Below are positions 61,833 to 64,000 of a stretch of DNA of 64,000 nucleotides, piece by piece (the stretch's first letter is position 1; every line of letters starts with the position of its first letter). This DNA is from Flavobacterium hydrophilum (GTDB lineage: Bacteria > Bacteroidota > Bacteroidia > Flavobacteriales > Flavobacteriaceae). The translations under genes and the position numbers were made by a program. The notes beneath the pieces were generated by a model that worked only from the letters and a program-made list of their open reading frames with translations, did no database searches and was not told where the DNA came from. The DNA lies in NCBI RefSeq assembly GCF_003202405.1, contig NZ_QJHL01000004.1:310001-374000 (forward strand), given 5' to 3'.

Positions 61833-62696
61833 ATGAATATTCTGGATGATTTGAAATTGCAATATAAAATAGGTGGTATTTCACTACGCTTAATTTATTG
61901 GAATATAGCTTGTTTCTTGATTTCATTAGTATTTTTTTATCAATATTCAGGTGGCGGATTTGATTATCCGGAGTGGCTGGCGCTTTCTTCAGACCCAAAT
62001 ATTTTTTTATTTAAGCCGTGGACATTTTTAACGTATGCATTTTTTCATTCTTCATTTTTGCATTTGTTGTTTAATATGATGGTTTTGAACTTTGCAAGCC
62101 AGTTATTTTTGACGTTTTTTACTCAGAAGCAATATTTGGGATTGTATATTTTAGGTGCTGTTTTTGCAGGGGTAATTTTTGCGCTAAGTTATTATTTTTT
62201 AAATATATCTGCTCCCATTGTTGGGGCTTCAGCTGCAATTATGGCGATTCTCGTGGGAGCAACAACATACCAGCCATTAATGAATGTTCGTTTGCTACTG
62301 ATTGGAAATGTAAAATTATGGCATATTACAGGTGTAATACTGATCTTAGATTTGATGCAATTGCGTTTGGATAATACCGGCGGTCATATTTCGCATCTAG
62401 CCGGAGCCTTTTTCGGATTCGCCTATATTAAATTACTTCAAAGTGGAACTGATTTAAGTATTATTATTTCCAAAACATTAGATTTTTTTGCTAATCTTTT
62501 TAGAAAATCCTCAACGACCCCATTTAAAAAAGTTCATAAAAATTATCAAAAACCTACAGAAAAAGTGACATCAAGAATTGTTACGAAAGACAAAACGCAA
62601 CAGCAAATTGATGAAATTTTAGATAAGATTAGCCAGTCCGGTTATGATTGTCTGACAAAAGAAGAAAAAGAGTTTCTATTTAAAGCTGGAAAATAA
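61833..62696 (+). CDS. Rhomboid intramembrane serine protease, copy 2
   Basis: A 287-residue rhomboid with the His-containing HSSFLHLLFNMMVL motif, Ser133 in VGASAAIMA and His188 in GGHISHLAG. The residue after the Ser is Ala, so the motif is GASA rather than GxSG; both catalytic residues are still there. The C-terminal about 90 residues are a soluble basic tail ending in a helical motif (QQIDEILDKISQSGYDCLTKEEKEFLFKAGK) seen in other Bacteroidota rhomboids. It starts 46 bases after copy 1. Confidence 0.92.
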   Translation: MNILDDLKLQYKIGGISLRLIYWNIACFLISLVFFYQYSGGGFDYPEWLALSSDPNIFLFKPWTFLTYAFFHSSFLHLLFNMMVLNFASQLFLTFFTQKQYLGLYILGAVFAGVIFALSYYFLNISAPIVGASAAIMAILVGATTYQPLMNVRLLLIGNVKLWHITGVILILDLMQLRLDNTGGHISHLAGAFFGFAYIKLLQSGTDLSIIISKTLDFFANLFRKSSTTPFKKVHKNYQKPTEKVTSRIVTKDKTQQQIDEILDKISQSGYDCLTKEEKEFLFKAGK

Positions 62697-62713
62697 TCTT
62701 TTAGCAAAATAAT

Positions 62714-63760
62714 ATGAAAAACCTTTCCTGGTTTAATAAAATAATGTTCTTTTTAAATATAGTACTGACTGTTCTTACATTTAGTGTCTATGTTTTGCCA
62801 TTTTTAGCACCTAAAAGTTTTCCGCTTTTATCGGTGCTTACACTTTTTATGCCGGCTTTTTTTGTTGCAAATGGATTGTTCTTTATCTATTGGGCTATTC
62901 AGTTTAAAAAACGCCTTATTTTGTCTGGTTTGGTTTTGCTGACCGGAATTACATTTATTAGTAAATTTTATAAAATATCGGGCAAAGAATATATAAAAGA
63001 TGAAAAGGATTTTTCTGTAATGAGTTATAATGTTCGCCTTTTTAATGTTTTTAAATGGCTGGATCGCGATGATATACCGTCTAACATAAAAGCTTTTATC
63101 GATGAGAAAGATCCTGATATTTTATGTATTCAGGAATATTCAAATTCTGCACATCTGGATTTAAAAGTGTATCCGCATCGTTATATTTTTATTGATGGAA
63201 ATCAAATTAAAACCGGACAGGCTATTTTTTCAAAATTTCCTATTATAAGTGAAGGAAATATTGTTTTTCCGAAATCAGATAATAATGTGATTTATGCTGA
63301 TATAAAAAGAGGTAAAGATGTTATTCGTGTCTATAATATGCACTTGCAGTCTATTAAAATATCACCCGATGTTGATAAGATTTCGAATGATATTGATAAT
63401 GTAAACCAGCGTAAATCACAACAAATTTATGCCAGAATCAGTAAAGGATTCAGACAGCAGCAAGAGCAGGCAGAAATTTTTAAAGAGAATATCAAGCAAT
63501 GTAAAAATCCGATTATTATTTGCGGAGATATGAATAATAGTCCTTTTTCGTATGTTTACAGAAACATAAAAGGAAAATTAAAAGATGCTTTTGAAGAAGC
63601 CGGAGAAGGTTTTGGAGCTACCTATAAATTTCGTTACTATCCGGCTAGAATTGATTATATTTTTACAGACCCTAAAATGAAGGTCAAGCAATTTGAAAGT
63701 TATTCTGATTTTGAAAACTCAGATCATTATCCAATAATGACAAGGCTTTCAATGGAATAA
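62714..63760 (+). CDS. Endonuclease/exonuclease/phosphatase (EEP) family membrane protein
   Basis: A 348-residue protein with three N-terminal membrane helices (about 8-80), followed by an EEP-fold catalytic domain: MSYNVRLFN, DILCIQEYS (metal-binding Glu), VYNMHLQS, CGDMNNSPFSY (Asp, Asn), and SDHYPI (catalytic Asp-His) at the end. All metal and catalytic positions of the fold are present. Family members cut DNA, RNA, phospholipids or inositol phosphates, so the substrate is open; the membrane anchor favours an envelope substrate. It lies 17 bases after rhomboid 2 and ends the mutL operon. Confidence 0.9.
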   Translation: MKNLSWFNKIMFFLNIVLTVLTFSVYVLPFLAPKSFPLLSVLTLFMPAFFVANGLFFIYWAIQFKKRLILSGLVLLTGITFISKFYKISGKEYIKDEKDFSVMSYNVRLFNVFKWLDRDDIPSNIKAFIDEKDPDILCIQEYSNSAHLDLKVYPHRYIFIDGNQIKTGQAIFSKFPIISEGNIVFPKSDNNVIYADIKRGKDVIRVYNMHLQSIKISPDVDKISNDIDNVNQRKSQQIYARISKGFRQQQEQAEIFKENIKQCKNPIIICGDMNNSPFSYVYRNIKGKLKDAFEEAGEGFGATYKFRYYPARIDYIFTDPKMKVKQFESYSDFENSDHYPIMTRLSME

Positions 63761-63812
63761 ATAATGTAAGATTCAATCTGGAAAATCCAATTCCAAATTT
63801 CAAAAAATGATA

Positions 63813-64000
63813 TTATATTATTTTTTGAGTCTTTAAATAATCCATTGCAAATTTGCCTTCATTGAAAAGTAAATCCAATACACTTAGATTGTTAATGAAA
63901 CCATGTTTGTCATCAAAAACCTGAGGGTATTTTTCAAATGAATTCTGGTCCTTCTTTCCATTTGCCAAATATCTGAAATCAGAGATGTTTTCTGTTTCAT
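63813..64000 (-). CDS. C-terminal part of a WbqC-like protein (cut by the window edge)
   Basis: The minus strand has an open frame from the edge to a TAA at 63813-63815, giving about 62 residues: ISDFRYLANGKKDQNS, FEKYPQVFDDKHGFINN, LSVLDLLFNEG, ending YLKTQKII. The segment YPQVFDDKHGFINNLSVLDLLFN is characteristic of the C-terminus of WbqC-family proteins. The family is linked to surface polysaccharide genes; function is uncertain. Confidence 0.75.
   Translation of the reverse strand, partial: ETENISDFRYLANGKKDQNSFEKYPQVFDDKHGFINNLSVLDLLFNEGKFAMDYLKTQKII

Overview
The window looks like a stretch of chromosome from a Flavobacterium-type member of the Bacteroidota. The evidence is low GC, start codons without clear Shine-Dalgarno sequences, many upstream boxes of the Bacteroidota -7 form TAnnTTTG, and family content typical of the group: a DUF2723 membrane protein, an RND pump fused to a TolC-like domain, TonB receptors with carboxypeptidase-regulatory-like domains, HmuY, DUF4173, TIGR03643 and DUF6607. 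It is mostly housekeeping and envelope genes. I see no insertion sequence, prophage, CRISPR array or rRNA. There is one tRNA (Gln, TTG).

Layout. 1-3.8 kb: a DUF2723 membrane protein (minus) and tRNA-Gln. 3.8-11.9 kb: a minus-strand metal export operon, in order of transcription a small Cys/His-rich protein, a CzcA pump fused in frame to a TolC-like protein, a CzcB-like adaptor lipoprotein and a ZntA-type P-type ATPase. Motifs point to Zn/Cd/Co rather than Cu. 12-19.4 kb: a DUF4369 lipoprotein, an EamA transporter, a DoxX-like protein, aquaporin Z, a TIGR03643 protein, an M61 peptidase, FabH and CutC. 19.5-24 kb: an outer-membrane receptor and ArgS. 24-28.7 kb: a haem-uptake locus (DUF6607 divergent from a TonB receptor plus HmuY) with a symmetric operator-like palindrome between two divergent promoters. 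28.9-32.5 kb: Ffh, FolD and CorA. 32.6-35 kb: a six-helix membrane protein, a winged-helix regulator and a DUF4173 protein, with the same promoter-palindrome module in front of the first and third genes. 35.2-38.3 kb: an unrecognised 155-residue protein with a TPR histidine kinase and a LytTR response regulator.

38.3-47.5 kb: RluF-like pseudouridine synthase, a monooxygenase-fold protein, an alpha/beta hydrolase, a coiled-coil protein that has lost its zinc-ribbon cysteines, Nif3, LpxK, a hybrid histidine kinase, GAPDH and LipA. 47.7-51.9 kb: M48 protease, PH-domain protein, TonB, a sigma factor overlapping a glycosyltransferase. 51.9-57.3 kb: a same-strand run of PaiB-like, a membrane protein, MurB, GT4, DUF2461 and RecF. 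57.5-63.8 kb: a TPR membrane protein, RibH, then MutL, two rhomboid proteases and an EEP-family protein. The C-terminus of a WbqC-like protein enters from the right edge.

The most notable observations are two regulatory architectures (haem locus and DUF4173 cassette), the pump/outer-membrane fusion that keeps an internal signal peptide, a MutL lacking all recognisable endonuclease motifs, and the cysteine-free zinc-ribbon relative. I did not find a clearly new multi-gene system. The DUF4173 cassette and the 155-residue/kinase/LytTR operon are the best candidates for something undescribed.
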